This document shows, in pieces, positions 33,465-42,321 of a DNA stretch of 64,000 nucleotides. The translations under genes and the position numbers were made by a program. The stretch's first letter is position 1. Every line of letters starts with the position of its first letter. The notes under the pieces were generated by a model. The model did no database searches. It worked only from the letters and a program-made list of their open reading frames with translations, and was not told the origin of the DNA. Origin of the DNA: Streptomyces sp. SCUT-3 (lineage in GTDB: Bacteria > Actinomycetota > Actinomycetes > Streptomycetales > Streptomycetaceae). The stretch covers positions 3,634,501-3,698,500 of the forward strand of contig NZ_CP046907.1 of the NCBI RefSeq assembly GCF_014083985.1. The letters are read 5' to 3'.

Positions 33465-33965
33465 GTGCCCGTACGCCGCCTCAACCACGCAGTGCTCTAC
33501 GTCCGCGACGCGTCCCGCTCCGCCGCCTTCTACGGCGAGGTCTTCGACTTCAAGGTCGACATGGAGATCCCCGGGCGCGCCGTCTTCCTCAGCGCCGCGG
33601 ACACCCTCAACGACCACGACCTGGGGCTGTTCACGGTCGGCGAGGGAGCCCCCGCACAGCCGCGCGGCGGTGTCGGCCTCTACCACCTGGCCTGGGAGGT
33701 CGGCACGCTCCGCGAACTCCACGAGATCGCCGGGCGGCTGCAGAAGGCCGGCGCGCTGGCCGGCGCCAGCGACCACCTCGTCTCCAAGTCCCTGTACGGC
33801 AAGGACCCCGACGGCATCGAGTTCGAGGTCATGTGGCGGGTCCCGCGCGAGGACTGGCCGAAGGAGGACGGCGGCGCCGCCGTCCTCCCCCTCGACCTCC
33901 AGGCCGCCCTCGACACCTGGGGTCCCGACCTGGCCACCGGAGCCGCAGCCGGCTCACCCACCTGA
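33465..33965 (+). CDS. VOC-family (glyoxalase/extradiol dioxygenase-like) protein
   Basis: A 166-aa single-module-pair vicinal oxygen chelate protein. Candidate metal ligands are His8 (LNHAVLYVRD), His74 (GLYHLAWEV) and Glu119/Glu121 (DPDGIEFEVMW), the standard arrangement for catechol 2,3-dioxygenase-like members. GTG at 33465 with GGAGGG 5 nt upstream, behind its own promoter. The stand-alone context gives no substrate. A conserved stem-loop repeat follows 26 bp after the stop. Confidence 0.88.
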   Translation: MPVRRLNHAVLYVRDASRSAAFYGEVFDFKVDMEIPGRAVFLSAADTLNDHDLGLFTVGEGAPAQPRGGVGLYHLAWEVGTLRELHEIAGRLQKAGALAGASDHLVSKSLYGKDPDGIEFEVMWRVPREDWPKEDGGAAVLPLDLQAALDTWGPDLATGAAAGSPT

Positions 33966-33991
33966 CCCGCCCCGCTGCCGTCCTGGGGAAA

Positions 33992-34057
33992 CCGGGGTGG
34001 CAAAACGCAGAAAACCTGTCCGTTTCGCCTCTTTCGTTCTGCGGTTTGCCGCCCCGG
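33992..34057. repeat. 66-bp dispersed stem-loop repeat, copy A
   Basis: A 21-bp inverted repeat (33992-34012 with 34037-34057, two mismatches) enclosing a 24-nt loop that begins AACCTGTCCGTT and ends TTCG. Located between the convergent VOC and PBP genes, so it may serve as a bidirectional terminator. Copy B at 42142-42207 has the same arm and loop lengths. Confidence 0.8.
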
Positions 34058-34120
34058 TCCGGTTGAACCGCCGCGCCCCGCCGCGCCCCGCCGCGCCCCG
34101 CCGTGCCCCGCCGCGGCGGG

Positions 34121-35734
34121 TCAGCCTGCGGCGAGGACGGCTCTGACCAGCGGGCCGGCCGAGTCCACGCCGTGGCCGCCCCGCTCCACGACGGCCGCCA
34201 CCGCCACGTCCCCCCGGTAGGCGATCAGCCACCCGTTGGCGGTGTCCTGCCCGTCCACCTCGGCCGATCCCGTCTTCGCCCCCACGTCCCCGCCGAGGCC
34301 GGCCAGGGCCGACGCGGCCGTTCCGCTGGTCGCGGTGAGCCGCATCATGGAGCGCAGCTGGTCGAGCACGCCGGGGGAGAGGGTGCGCGCCGCCGCGACC
34401 TGCTCCTGGCCGGGCACCAGCACGGGCTGGCGGAACCGGCCGCTGCGCACCGTCGCCGCGACCGACGCCATGGCCAGCGGATTGGCCTGCACCCTGCCCT
34501 GGCCGATCATCGTCGCGGCCTTCTCCACCGGGTCGCCGCCCGGCGGCGGCACCGAGGCGTCCCGGGACTCCACGCCCGTGTGCCACTCCAGGCCCAGGCC
34601 GAAGACGTCGCGTGCGGTGGAGGTCAGGGCGTCGTCGGGCAGGCGGTCGCGCAGCGAGATGAAGGCGGTGTTGCACGAGGCGGCGAAGTCCTGGGCGAGG
34701 GTGGCCCGCGCGGCACTGCCGCCCTCGGAGTTGTGGAACTCCTTGCCGTTCACGTACAGCTGCGCCGGGCAGGGGAGCGACGTGCCGGAGGAGGCGCCCC
34801 GCTCCAGCAGGGCGGCCGCGGTGACCACCTTGAAGGTCGAGCCGGGCGCCCAGCTCCCGGAGAACGCGCCGTTGAACCCGCCCGCCGGATTGTTGGCGAC
34901 GGCCAGGACGCCCCCGGTGGCGGAGTCGACCGCCACCAGGGAGGAGGTCTCCCGCCGCGAGGCCACGGCCTCCTCCGCCGCCCGCTGCAGGTCCGCGTCG
35001 ATCGTCGTCCTCAGCGGCTTCCCGGGCTTCCCCTTCGCGAGGGTGTGCAGGGTGCGGACCGTCTCGCCGGAGCCGTCCCGGACCACGCGGACCTCGGTCC
35101 CCGGCGTGCCCTCCGGCCCGTCGCCGGCCTGCGCCCGCAGCCGCGGGAGGATCCCGGACAGCGACGGGAGCTCCTGGAGGTCCAGGGCCCGCCCGTCGCG
35201 GTCGTGCACCACTCCCGGCGGGGCGTCCGAGGGGCCGGCGGCCAGGTGCTGCCCGCTCTCCAGGGACGGGTGCAGCACTGCGGGGGCCCAGGAGACCACG
35301 GCCCGGCCGTCGGCCCCGTCGCGCACCACGGTCAGCGAGGACTCGTACGACCACTCGGCCTTCCCGTCCCCGGCCGGCAGCGACACCTTCACGGTGAAGG
35401 GCACCCGGGTGCCGGACGGGCGGCGGACGGTCGTCCTCATCGAGCCGGCGTCCAGGACGTCCCAGTACTCGGCCACCGCCTGCTGCGCGCGGGACGGCGC
35501 GTCGGTCAGCGCCGCGGCGCCCGCCGCGTCCTCCCCGGCCCACGCCTTCAGGAAGCCGCGCGCCGCGTCCCGGACCTCCTGCGCGTCCGGCGGACCGGTG
35601 CGGGCCGGCGCCGGCCCGGCGTCCGGGCCGCCCGCGCCCGCGAACTCGTACACCCCGTACCCGGCGGCGCCCACCATCGCGGCGAACACCACCGACACCA
35701 CGGCGATCCCGGCCCCTCGGCCCACGGCCACCAC
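34121..35734 (-). CDS. penicillin-binding protein (class B transpeptidase with NTF2-like domain)
   Basis: A 537-aa membrane-anchored transpeptidase. One N-terminal transmembrane helix (about 8-32) is followed by an NTF2-like MecA_N domain (about 45-165), a linker/dimerisation region, and the transpeptidase domain. Active-site motifs: S-T-F-K (PGSTFKV, Ser near 296), S-C-N (near 351) and K-T-G (AKTGSAEV, near 486). It cross-links peptidoglycan outside the membrane. The MecA_N domain is common in actinobacterial PbpA-like proteins involved in division or sporulation. Start ATG 35734; a shorter ATG slightly downstream would remove part of the anchor and is less likely. Confidence 0.92.
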   Translation of the reverse strand: MVAVGRGAGIAVVSVVFAAMVGAAGYGVYEFAGAGGPDAGPAPARTGPPDAQEVRDAARGFLKAWAGEDAAGAAALTDAPSRAQQAVAEYWDVLDAGSMRTTVRRPSGTRVPFTVKVSLPAGDGKAEWSYESSLTVVRDGADGRAVVSWAPAVLHPSLESGQHLAAGPSDAPPGVVHDRDGRALDLQELPSLSGILPRLRAQAGDGPEGTPGTEVRVVRDGSGETVRTLHTLAKGKPGKPLRTTIDADLQRAAEEAVASRRETSSLVAVDSATGGVLAVANNPAGGFNGAFSGSWAPGSTFKVVTAAALLERGASSGTSLPCPAQLYVNGKEFHNSEGGSAARATLAQDFAASCNTAFISLRDRLPDDALTSTARDVFGLGLEWHTGVESRDASVPPPGGDPVEKAATMIGQGRVQANPLAMASVAATVRSGRFRQPVLVPGQEQVAAARTLSPGVLDQLRSMMRLTATSGTAASALAGLGGDVGAKTGSAEVDGQDTANGWLIAYRGDVAVAAVVERGGHGVDSAGPLVRAVLAAG

Positions 35735-35882
35735 CCCCCCGTCGGCGACTCTAGGACAGGTGTCCGAACGAGGGGGCTTCTTTCCGGAACGCCCCGGCCC
35801 CCGGAACGCCCCGGCCCCCGGCGGGTACGGCCCCCGGCGGGTACGGCCCCCGGTGGGCCCGCCCTCCGGTCCGGGCCGGGTG

Positions 35883-37637
35883 TCAGATCCAGGTGTCGAA
35901 CCACATGCGGGCCCGCCACTCCGCCATGGGGATCGTCTCGCCGGTGTAGATCGGGAAGAAGTAGGCGAAGTTCCAGGCGATCAGCAGCCCCAGCGCGCCC
36001 GCCGCCGCCGCGCCCCACAGCCGCCGCCGCTCGGACGCGCCCGCCGGGCCGAGGAGCGCGCCCAGCATCATCGCCACGGCCAGGCACAGGAAGGGGACGA
36101 AGACGACCGCGTAGAACAGGAAGATCGTCCGCTCCTGGAAGAAGAACCACGGCACCAGGCCCGCGGCGGTCCCGCACAGGATCGCCCCGGACCGCCAGTC
36201 CCGCCGGAAGAACCACCGGTACAGCATGTACAGCAGGGCGAAACACGCCGTCCACCACAGCAGCGGCGTGCCCATCCCCAGGACCTCGCGGGCGCACTCG
36301 GAGGCCTCGCAGCCGTCCTCGCCGCGCCGGGGGGACTCGTAGAAGTACGACACCGGCCGGCCCAGCACCAGCCAGCTCCACGGGTTCGACTCGTAGTTGT
36401 GCGGGGTGGAGAGGCTGGTGTGGAACTTCAGCATCTGCGCGTGGTAGTCCCACAGGCTGCGCAGCGCGTTCCACGGGCCGGCCCCGCCCCAGTCGCGGTG
36501 GTAGCCGTCGTCGGTGGCGAACCAGCCGGCCCAGGAGGCGACGTAGACCCCGGCCGCCACCGGCACCGTGGAGGCGAACGCCGGGCCCGCGTCGCGCAGC
36601 AGCATCGAGGCGAAGGGGGAGCGGGACCCGGCCAGGCGGCGCGACCCCATGTCCCACAGGACCGTCATGACGCCGAACGCGGCCAGCACGTAGGCGCCGT
36701 TCCACTTGGTGGCGCAGGCCAGGCCCAGGAACAGCCCGGCGGCGAGCCGCCACGGGCGGGCGCCCAGGGACAGGCGGGAGGCGACCGCGTCGTCGGGCCG
36801 CCCGCCGGGCAGGGCCGCGGCCAGCCGGGCCCGGGCGCGGTCCCGGTCGACCAGCAGGCAGCCGAAGGCCGCCACGATCCAGAACATCACGATCAGGTCG
36901 AGCAGCGCGGTGCGGCTCATGACGAAGTGCAGGCCGTCGACCGCCAGCAGCGCCCCGGCCACGCACCCCAGGGCGGTCGAGCGGAACAGCCGCCGCCCGA
37001 TCCGGCAGAGCATCAGGACCGACAGGGTGCCCAGCAGCGCGGTCATGAACCGCCACCCCAGAGGCTCCAGGCCGAACAGCTGCTCGCCCAGGCCGATCAC
37101 CCACTTGCCCACCGGCGGATGCACGATGTACGAGGGGTCGGGGGACAGCGGGATCACCTGGGGGTCGGCGAGGATCTTCGCGTTGGCGTCGTCCGGCCAG
37201 GTGCCCTCGTAGCCGAGGCGCCACAGCGACCAGGCGTCCTTGGCGTAGTACGTCTCGTCGAATATCACCGCCCGGGGACTGCCCAGGTGCCGGAACCGGA
37301 GCACCCCGGCGACGAGCGCCACGAGCACCGGGCCGATCCACCCCCACCAGCGGGCCGGCACGGCGGCCAGGGCCCGGACCGCCCCCGCCGCCAGGGACCG
37401 CAGCCCGTGGGAGGGCAGCGACGCCCCGACGGCCTTCAGTGTCCGCACCCCGTCGGCCGGGTCCGGGAACGGCGGCACCAGCCGTTCGTGCAGCGGCGTG
37501 CGGGCCGGGGCCCGGTACCCGAAGCGCAGCAGGCCGCGCCGCCACGCGGCGGCGCCGGGGCTCTCGCCCGGTGCGCCGGGCCGGCCCCCGTCGGCGGCCT
37601 GGTCCTGCCGGTCCCCTGTCGCGGTCTCACTGGTCAC
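35883..37637 (-). CDS. pmt: polyprenyl-phosphate-mannose-protein mannosyltransferase
   Basis: A 584-aa polytopic GT39 enzyme. The first lumenal loop has the catalytic acidic motif IFDETYYAKDAWS, followed by the conserved HPPVGKWVIGLGE. About 10-11 transmembrane segments can be seen, and the C-terminal loops (FHTSLSTPHNYESNPWSW, FFQERTIFLFY) are typical of the actinobacterial Pmt. It transfers mannose from polyprenyl phosphate to Ser/Thr of secreted proteins as they leave the Sec pore; in Streptomyces it also creates phage receptors. GTG at 37637 is supported by the family N-terminus, though the ribosome site is weak. It is divergent from rsmI across 105 bp, an arrangement conserved in Streptomyces. 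Confidence 0.93.
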   Translation of the reverse strand: MTSETATGDRQDQAADGGRPGAPGESPGAAAWRRGLLRFGYRAPARTPLHERLVPPFPDPADGVRTLKAVGASLPSHGLRSLAAGAVRALAAVPARWWGWIGPVLVALVAGVLRFRHLGSPRAVIFDETYYAKDAWSLWRLGYEGTWPDDANAKILADPQVIPLSPDPSYIVHPPVGKWVIGLGEQLFGLEPLGWRFMTALLGTLSVLMLCRIGRRLFRSTALGCVAGALLAVDGLHFVMSRTALLDLIVMFWIVAAFGCLLVDRDRARARLAAALPGGRPDDAVASRLSLGARPWRLAAGLFLGLACATKWNGAYVLAAFGVMTVLWDMGSRRLAGSRSPFASMLLRDAGPAFASTVPVAAGVYVASWAGWFATDDGYHRDWGGAGPWNALRSLWDYHAQMLKFHTSLSTPHNYESNPWSWLVLGRPVSYFYESPRRGEDGCEASECAREVLGMGTPLLWWTACFALLYMLYRWFFRRDWRSGAILCGTAAGLVPWFFFQERTIFLFYAVVFVPFLCLAVAMMLGALLGPAGASERRRLWGAAAAGALGLLIAWNFAYFFPIYTGETIPMAEWRARMWFDTWI

Positions 37638-37742
37638 CGGGCCATCGTAGGGAAACGGCGCGGAGGAGTCGTGGGGTGCGGGCCCGGGGCGGGTCCCGGC
37701 CGCGTTTCGCCCCGGGCGCCCCCGGACTGCGAGGATGGCCGG

Positions 37743-38597
37743 GTGAACGGTGTGCTGGTACTCGCAGGGACCCCCATCGGCGACGTCGCGGACGCCCCGC
37801 CGCGGCTGGCGCAGGAGCTGGCGTCGGCCGACGTCGTGGCCGCGGAGGACACCCGGCGGCTGCGCCGCCTGACGGCCGCGCTCGGGGTCGTCCCCACCGG
37901 GCGGATCGTCTCCTACTTCGAGGGCAACGAGGCGGCCCGCACCCCCGAGCTGGTCGACGCGCTGACCGGCGGCGCACGTGTGCTGCTGGTCACCGACGCC
38001 GGGATGCCCTCGGTCTCCGACCCCGGATACCGGCTGGTCGCCGCGGCCGTGGAGAAGGACGTGCGCGTCACCGCCGTGCCGGGGCCGTCCGCGGTGCTCA
38101 CCGCGCTCGCCCTGTCCGGGCTGCCCGTGGACCGCTTCTGCTTCGAGGGGTTCCTGCCCCGCAAGGCGGGCGAGCGGATGTCCCGGCTGAAGGAGGTCGC
38201 GGACGAGCGGCGCACCCTCGTCTACTTCGAGGCGCCGCACCGGCTGGACGACACCCTCGCCGCGATGGCCGCGGCGTTCGGCGACGGGCGGCGGGCGGCG
38301 GTGTGCCGGGAGCTGACCAAGACCTACGAGGAGGTCCGCCGCGGGACGCTGGGCGAACTGGCCGCCTGGGCGGCCGAGGGCGTGCGCGGCGAGATCACCG
38401 TGGTGGTGGAGGGCGCCGAGCCGCCCGGGCCGCAGGACCTGGGCCCCGGGGAGCTGGCCCGCAGGGTCGCGCTGCGCGAGGAGGCCGGGGAGCGGCGCAA
38501 GGAGGCGATCGCGGCGGTGGCGGCGGAGGCCGGGCTGCCCAAGCGGGAGGTCTTCGACGCCGTCGTCGCGGCGAAGAACGCCGCGGCGGGCGGATGA
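37743..38597 (+). CDS. rsmI: 16S rRNA (cytidine(1402)-2'-O)-methyltransferase
   Basis: A 284-aa SAM-dependent methyltransferase of the tetrapyrrole-methylase fold. Diagnostic stretches: LAGTPIGDVADAP at the N-terminus, ADVVAAEDTRRLRRL, VLLVTDAGMPSVSDPGYRLV and VPGPSAVLTALALSGLP. It methylates the ribose of C1402 in 16S rRNA with RsmH methylating the base. GTG at 37743 is set by the conserved N-terminus. The C-terminal ~60 residues carry the Lys-Arg-x-x-hydrophobic helix pair usual for RsmI. Confidence 0.95.
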   Translation: MNGVLVLAGTPIGDVADAPPRLAQELASADVVAAEDTRRLRRLTAALGVVPTGRIVSYFEGNEAARTPELVDALTGGARVLLVTDAGMPSVSDPGYRLVAAAVEKDVRVTAVPGPSAVLTALALSGLPVDRFCFEGFLPRKAGERMSRLKEVADERRTLVYFEAPHRLDDTLAAMAAAFGDGRRAAVCRELTKTYEEVRRGTLGELAAWAAEGVRGEITVVVEGAEPPGPQDLGPGELARRVALREEAGERRKEAIAAVAAEAGLPKREVFDAVVAAKNAAAGG

Positions 38598-38935
38598 CGG
38601 GCGCGGCTGCGGGCACGGTGCGGAGGTCTGCGGGGGCGGCCGCGGGCACGGCGTGTCGCCCGGCGGGGGCGGCTCGGCCGGGGCGGCCCGTTCGCGGGTA
38701 AAGGTCTACCCTGGGAAGGCAAAACGCCCCGGTCCGTTCCCTCCCGGAAGGGCCAACGGGGCCCCAAGAACCTCCTAGAACATGGAAATCCCGGCATCCT
38801 TGCCCGGCCGCGAGGCATCACCCTTTCAGCGTATTAATCGGACCGGATTCCGCATCCGGTGGTCGAATGGCCGAGCGGCCCGGCGGTCGGACCGACCGTG
38901 CGGCCGAGCGGCCGGAGTGGCTGAGGGGAGCTGAT
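38598..38935 (+). other. 338-bp intergenic region with possible small RNA or long 5' leader
   Basis: No convincing protein gene. A TACCCT -10-like hexamer (38708-38713) precedes an AT-richer stretch with an imperfect hairpin (arms GCCCC...GGGGC around 38728-38766), then a CCTCCT anti-Shine-Dalgarno-like hexamer near 38774 and a second small hairpin (CCCGGC...GCCCGG) near 38791. A 50-codon open frame from ATG 38780 ends just before the next gene but has no ribosome site. It could be a small RNA or a structured leader for the zinc-ribbon gene. Confidence 0.3.
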
Positions 38936-39442
38936 ATGACCGACATCCCGGTGTCCTCGGACGAGAGCGTGCACGAGTCCTACTCGTTCGCCTGCATGAG
39001 GTGCGGCTACGGCTGGGAGCAGGAGTACGACATCAAGCACCACCCCGGTGCCGGCGGGCGCACCGTGTACGTCTACTACACCGACGGAGTGCCGGTCCCC
39101 TCACCGCTCACCCGGCCGATGTGCGTCAACTGCGGCAGCCAGAAGGTGCGCATCCTGCAGGCCGGCTCCGTCGCCAAGGTCCCCCCGGACTGGCCGGGGC
39201 CCGAGCCGGCCCGGGGACGCCCGCGCAGCGACGGCGCCGCGAGCGACCGGGTGGTGCGCGGGCCGGGCGGAACCGGCGCCCCGCCCCCCGGCGTGCGGGC
39301 CTCCGCCGCCCGGGAGGCCGCGCAGGAGACCGGCGCCCACGCGGCCGGCGCTCCGGAGAGCGGGGGCCGGGAGGAGGAGGGGCACGGGGAGCACCGCCGG
39401 CACTTCCCGCACTTCCACCTCCCCCACCTCTTCCGCCGCTGA
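38936..39442 (+). CDS. zinc-ribbon hypothetical protein
   Basis: A 168-aa protein. An N-terminal zinc ribbon has C-x2-C (ACMRCGYGWEQEYDI) and a second pair C-x2-C (PMCVNCGSQKVRI) about 35 residues later. The C-terminal ~100 residues are disordered, Ala/Gly/Glu-rich, and finish with a His/Phe-rich tail (HRRHFPHFHLPHLFRR) that might bind metal or membranes. Homologues, as I recall them, are conserved next to metG in Streptomyces but have no assigned function. ATG at 38936 with GGGGAG 6 nt upstream. Confidence 0.85.
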   Translation: MTDIPVSSDESVHESYSFACMRCGYGWEQEYDIKHHPGAGGRTVYVYYTDGVPVPSPLTRPMCVNCGSQKVRILQAGSVAKVPPDWPGPEPARGRPRSDGAASDRVVRGPGGTGAPPPGVRASAAREAAQETGAHAAGAPESGGREEEGHGEHRRHFPHFHLPHLFRR

Positions 39443-39491
39443 GTCACCGCCGGGCCGCCGGGTCACCGCCGGGCCGCCGGGAGGGGTGTCC

Positions 39492-39551
39492 GCCCTCCGC
39501 ACCGTTTCGCCACGCGGACGCGCGTCCGCGTGGCGAAACGGTGCGGAGGGC
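39492..39551. repeat. 60-bp perfect palindrome before metG
   Basis: All 30 base pairs from 39492/39551 to the centre at 39521/39522 match, with no spacer. It begins 50 nt after the zinc-ribbon stop and ends 29 nt before metG. In RNA it would be an extremely stable 28-bp hairpin with a CGCG-type tip, so terminator of the upstream gene is the simplest reading. Confidence 0.95.
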
Positions 39552-39580
39552 ATCCCCGCGCGGCCGATAGGATTTCGACC

Positions 39581-41197
39581 ATGGCGGCCACTGGAACCGA
39601 GCAGCAGGGGACGAAGGCGTTCTACGTCACGACCCCCATCTACTACGTCAACGACGCTCCCCACCTGGGCCACGCCTACACGACCGTCGCAGGCGACGTG
39701 CTCACCCGCTGGCACCGTCAGCGCGGCGAGAAGGTGTGGTACCTCACCGGCACGGACGAGCACGGTCAGAAAGTCATGCGCACCGCGGACGCGAACGGGG
39801 TGACCCCGCAGGAGTGGTGCGACAAGCTCGTCGAGGAGGCGTGGAAGCCCCTCTGGGAGCACCTGGAGATCGCGAACGACGACTTCATCCGCACCACGCA
39901 GGAGCGGCACACCGCCCGCGTCCAGGAGTTCGTGCAGGACCTGTACGACAAGGGCGAGATCTACAAGGGCGGCTACGAGGGCCCGTACTGCGTCGGCTGC
40001 GAGGAGTTCAAGGCGCCCGGGGACCTGCTGGACGGCGAGGGCGACCTCGCGGGCCAGAAGCTGTGCCCGGTGCACAAGAAGCCAGTGGAGATGCTCCAGG
40101 AGGAGAACTACTTCTTCAAGCTCTCCGAGTACGGCCCGAAGCTGCTGGAGTTCTACGCGGCCAACCCCGACTTCGTCCAGCCGGAGTCGGCGCGCAACGA
40201 GGTCGTGCGGTTCGTCGAGCAGGGCCTGCAGGACCTGTCGATCTCCCGCTCCGCCTTCGACTGGGGCGTGCCGGTCCCGTGGGACGACAAGCACGTCATC
40301 TACGTGTGGGTCGACGCGCTGCTCAACTACGCCAGCGCCGTCGGCTACGGCACGGACCAGGCGAGGTTCGACGCCACCTTCCCGGCCGACGTCCACCTGG
40401 TCGGCAAGGACATCCTGCGCTTCCACGCCGTCATCTGGCCCGCCATGCTCATGGCCCAGGGGCTGCCGCTGCCGGGCAAGGTCTTCGCCCACGGCTGGCT
40501 GATGGTCGGCGGCGAGAAGATGAGCAAGTCCAACCTGACCGGCATCAAGCCGCAGGACCTCACCTCGCACTTCGGCGTCGACGCCTACCGCTGGTACTTC
40601 CTGCGCGGCATCCAGTTCGGCCAGGACGGCTCGTTCTCCTGGGAGGACTTCACCGCCCGCTACACCAGCGAGCTGGCCAACGACTTCGGCAACCTCGCCT
40701 CCCGGGTCGCCGCCATGGTCGGCAAGTACTTCGGCGGCACCCTGCCGGAGGCCACCGCGCACGGCGACGCCGAGCAGGCCCTCGCCGACGCCCTCGCCGA
40801 GGCCGCGGCCGCGGCGGACGAGCGGATCGGCGAGCACCTGGACTTCGCCGGCGGCATCGCGGCCGTCTTCGACTTCATCAAGAAGGTCAACGGCTACCTG
40901 ACCGAGCAGGCCCCCTGGAAGGTCGCCAAGGACGACTCCCCCGAGGCGCAGGCCCGGCTGGCGACAATCCTCTACACCGCCGCCGAGTCGCTGCGCGCCT
41001 GCGCGGTGCTGCTCAACCCGGTGATGCCGTCCACCGCCGAGAAGCTGTGGGCCTCGCTCGGCGCCGAGGAGCACCTGGGCGGCCTCGCCGACCAGCGCAT
41101 CGGCACCGTCGCGCGCTGGGGCACCCTGCCGGCCGGCGTCACCGTCACCAAGGGCGAGATCCTCTTCCCCCGGCTGGAGGAGCCCAAGTCCGCGTGA
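39581..41197 (+). CDS. metG: methionyl-tRNA synthetase
   Basis: A 538-aa class I aminoacyl-tRNA synthetase. The HIGH motif is HLGHAY in YYVNDAPHLGHAYTT, the KMSKS motif is GEKMSKSN, and one zinc-knuckle pair CVGC is followed by KLCPVHKKP, giving the short MetRS2-like insertion. The C-terminal dimerisation domain of some MetRS is missing, as expected for this length. It charges initiator and elongator tRNA-Met. ATG at 39581 directly follows a GATTTCGACC leader with no strong ribosome site, so translation may rely on a short leader. It overlaps tatD (GTGA). Confidence 0.97.
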   Translation: MAATGTEQQGTKAFYVTTPIYYVNDAPHLGHAYTTVAGDVLTRWHRQRGEKVWYLTGTDEHGQKVMRTADANGVTPQEWCDKLVEEAWKPLWEHLEIANDDFIRTTQERHTARVQEFVQDLYDKGEIYKGGYEGPYCVGCEEFKAPGDLLDGEGDLAGQKLCPVHKKPVEMLQEENYFFKLSEYGPKLLEFYAANPDFVQPESARNEVVRFVEQGLQDLSISRSAFDWGVPVPWDDKHVIYVWVDALLNYASAVGYGTDQARFDATFPADVHLVGKDILRFHAVIWPAMLMAQGLPLPGKVFAHGWLMVGGEKMSKSNLTGIKPQDLTSHFGVDAYRWYFLRGIQFGQDGSFSWEDFTARYTSELANDFGNLASRVAAMVGKYFGGTLPEATAHGDAEQALADALAEAAAAADERIGEHLDFAGGIAAVFDFIKKVNGYLTEQAPWKVAKDDSPEAQARLATILYTAAESLRACAVLLNPVMPSTAEKLWASLGAEEHLGGLADQRIGTVARWGTLPAGVTVTKGEILFPRLEEPKSA

Positions 41198-42069
41198 GCA
41201 GCAAGAAGGACGCGTCGGGTCCGCCTCCGCCGCCCCGGCCGCTGGGCGTGGCGGTGGCGGACTCGCACACCCATCTCGACATGCAGGAGGGCTCCGTCGA
41301 GGAGGCCCTCGCCAAGGCCGCCTCGGTCGGCGTCACCACCGTGGTCCAGGTCGGCTGCGACGTGCCCGGCTCCCGCTGGGCGGCCGAGACCGCCGCCGCG
41401 CACGACGCCGTGTGGGCGGCCGTCGCCCTGCACCCCAACGAGGCCCCGCGCCTCGTCCACGGCGACCCGGACGGCTGGTCCGGGCAGCGCCGCGCGCCCG
41501 GCGGCCGCGCGGCCCTCGACGAAGCACTGGAGCAGATCGACGCCCTCGCGGCCCTCCCGCAGGTCCGCGCCGTCGGCGAGACCGGCCTGGACTACTTCCG
41601 CACCGGCCCCGAGGGCGTGGAGGAGCAGCAGTACTCCTTCCGCCGCCACATCGGCATCGCCAAGGAGCGCGGGAAGGCGCTGGTGATCCACGACCGCGAC
41701 GCCCACGAGGACGTCCTGCGGGTCCTGGACGAGGAGGGCGCCCCCGCCCGGGTCGTCTTCCACTGCTACTCCGGCGACGCCGCGATGGCGAAGACCTGCG
41801 CCGACAAGGGCTACTACATGTCCTTCGCCGGCAACGTCACCTTCAAGAACGCGCAGCCGCTGCGCGACGCCCTCGCCGTCGCCCCGCCCGAACTGATCCT
41901 GGTGGAGACCGACGCCCCGTTCCTCACCCCCGCCCCCTACCGGGGCCGCCCCAACGCGCCCTACCTCGTCCCCTACACCCTGCGGGCGATGGCGCAGGTC
42001 AAGGGCATGGACGAGGACGAACTGGCGGCCGCCGTCGCCGCCAACACCGCCCGCGCCTTCGACTACTGA
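41194..42069 (+). CDS. tatD: TatD-family metal-dependent DNase
   Basis: A 291-aa TIM-barrel hydrolase. Metal ligands are visible in order: H-x-H (SHTHLD), Glu (VGETGLDYF), His (LVIHDRDAHED), His (VFHCYSGD) and Asp (LVETDAPFLTP). TatD enzymes are 3'-exonucleases involved in DNA repair and quality control. GTG at 41194 overlaps the metG stop, a gene pairing conserved in many actinobacteria. Followed by a GC-rich hairpin near 42075-42105. Confidence 0.95.
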   Translation: MSSKKDASGPPPPPRPLGVAVADSHTHLDMQEGSVEEALAKAASVGVTTVVQVGCDVPGSRWAAETAAAHDAVWAAVALHPNEAPRLVHGDPDGWSGQRRAPGGRAALDEALEQIDALAALPQVRAVGETGLDYFRTGPEGVEEQQYSFRRHIGIAKERGKALVIHDRDAHEDVLRVLDEEGAPARVVFHCYSGDAAMAKTCADKGYYMSFAGNVTFKNAQPLRDALAVAPPELILVETDAPFLTPAPYRGRPNAPYLVPYTLRAMAQVKGMDEDELAAAVAANTARAFDY

Positions 42070-42141
42070 CGGCCGCCGGGGCGGCGGCCGGGGCCGGCCG
42101 CCCCGGTCCGTCGCCCCGGTCCCGTCGTCGCACCGCCGGAA

Positions 42142-42207
42142 CCGGGGCGGCAAAGCGCAGAAAACCTGTCCGTTCCGTCCCATTCGTGCTGCGGTTCGCC
42201 ACCGCGG
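42142..42207. repeat. 66-bp dispersed stem-loop repeat, copy B
   Basis: Arms 42142-42162 and 42187-42207 with a 24-nt loop that shares AACCTGTCCGTT and the closing TTCG with copy A (33992-34057). It lies between tatD and ksgA, 115 bp before ksgA, so here it is between genes in the same direction. Confidence 0.8.
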
Positions 42208-42321
42208 TCCGGCTGCTCCGCCGTCCGGCCCGCGGGCGTACGTGCGGGGCGGGCGGCGGGCACGCCGCGGACGGTCCCGTGCCGTGCGTCCGGAGGCTTC
42301 CGGCGCCCGTAGGCTTTCGGT

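Noticed and set aside
36706-37212. Plus-strand frame inside pmt
   Set aside because: Antisense to a well-conserved mannosyltransferase; Arg/Ser/Pro-rich noise without any domain.
38700-38800. 6C RNA or other named actinobacterial RNA family
   Set aside because: C-rich segments exist but I could not fit the two C-loop hairpins of 6C with confidence, so the region is reported only as a possible unnamed RNA.
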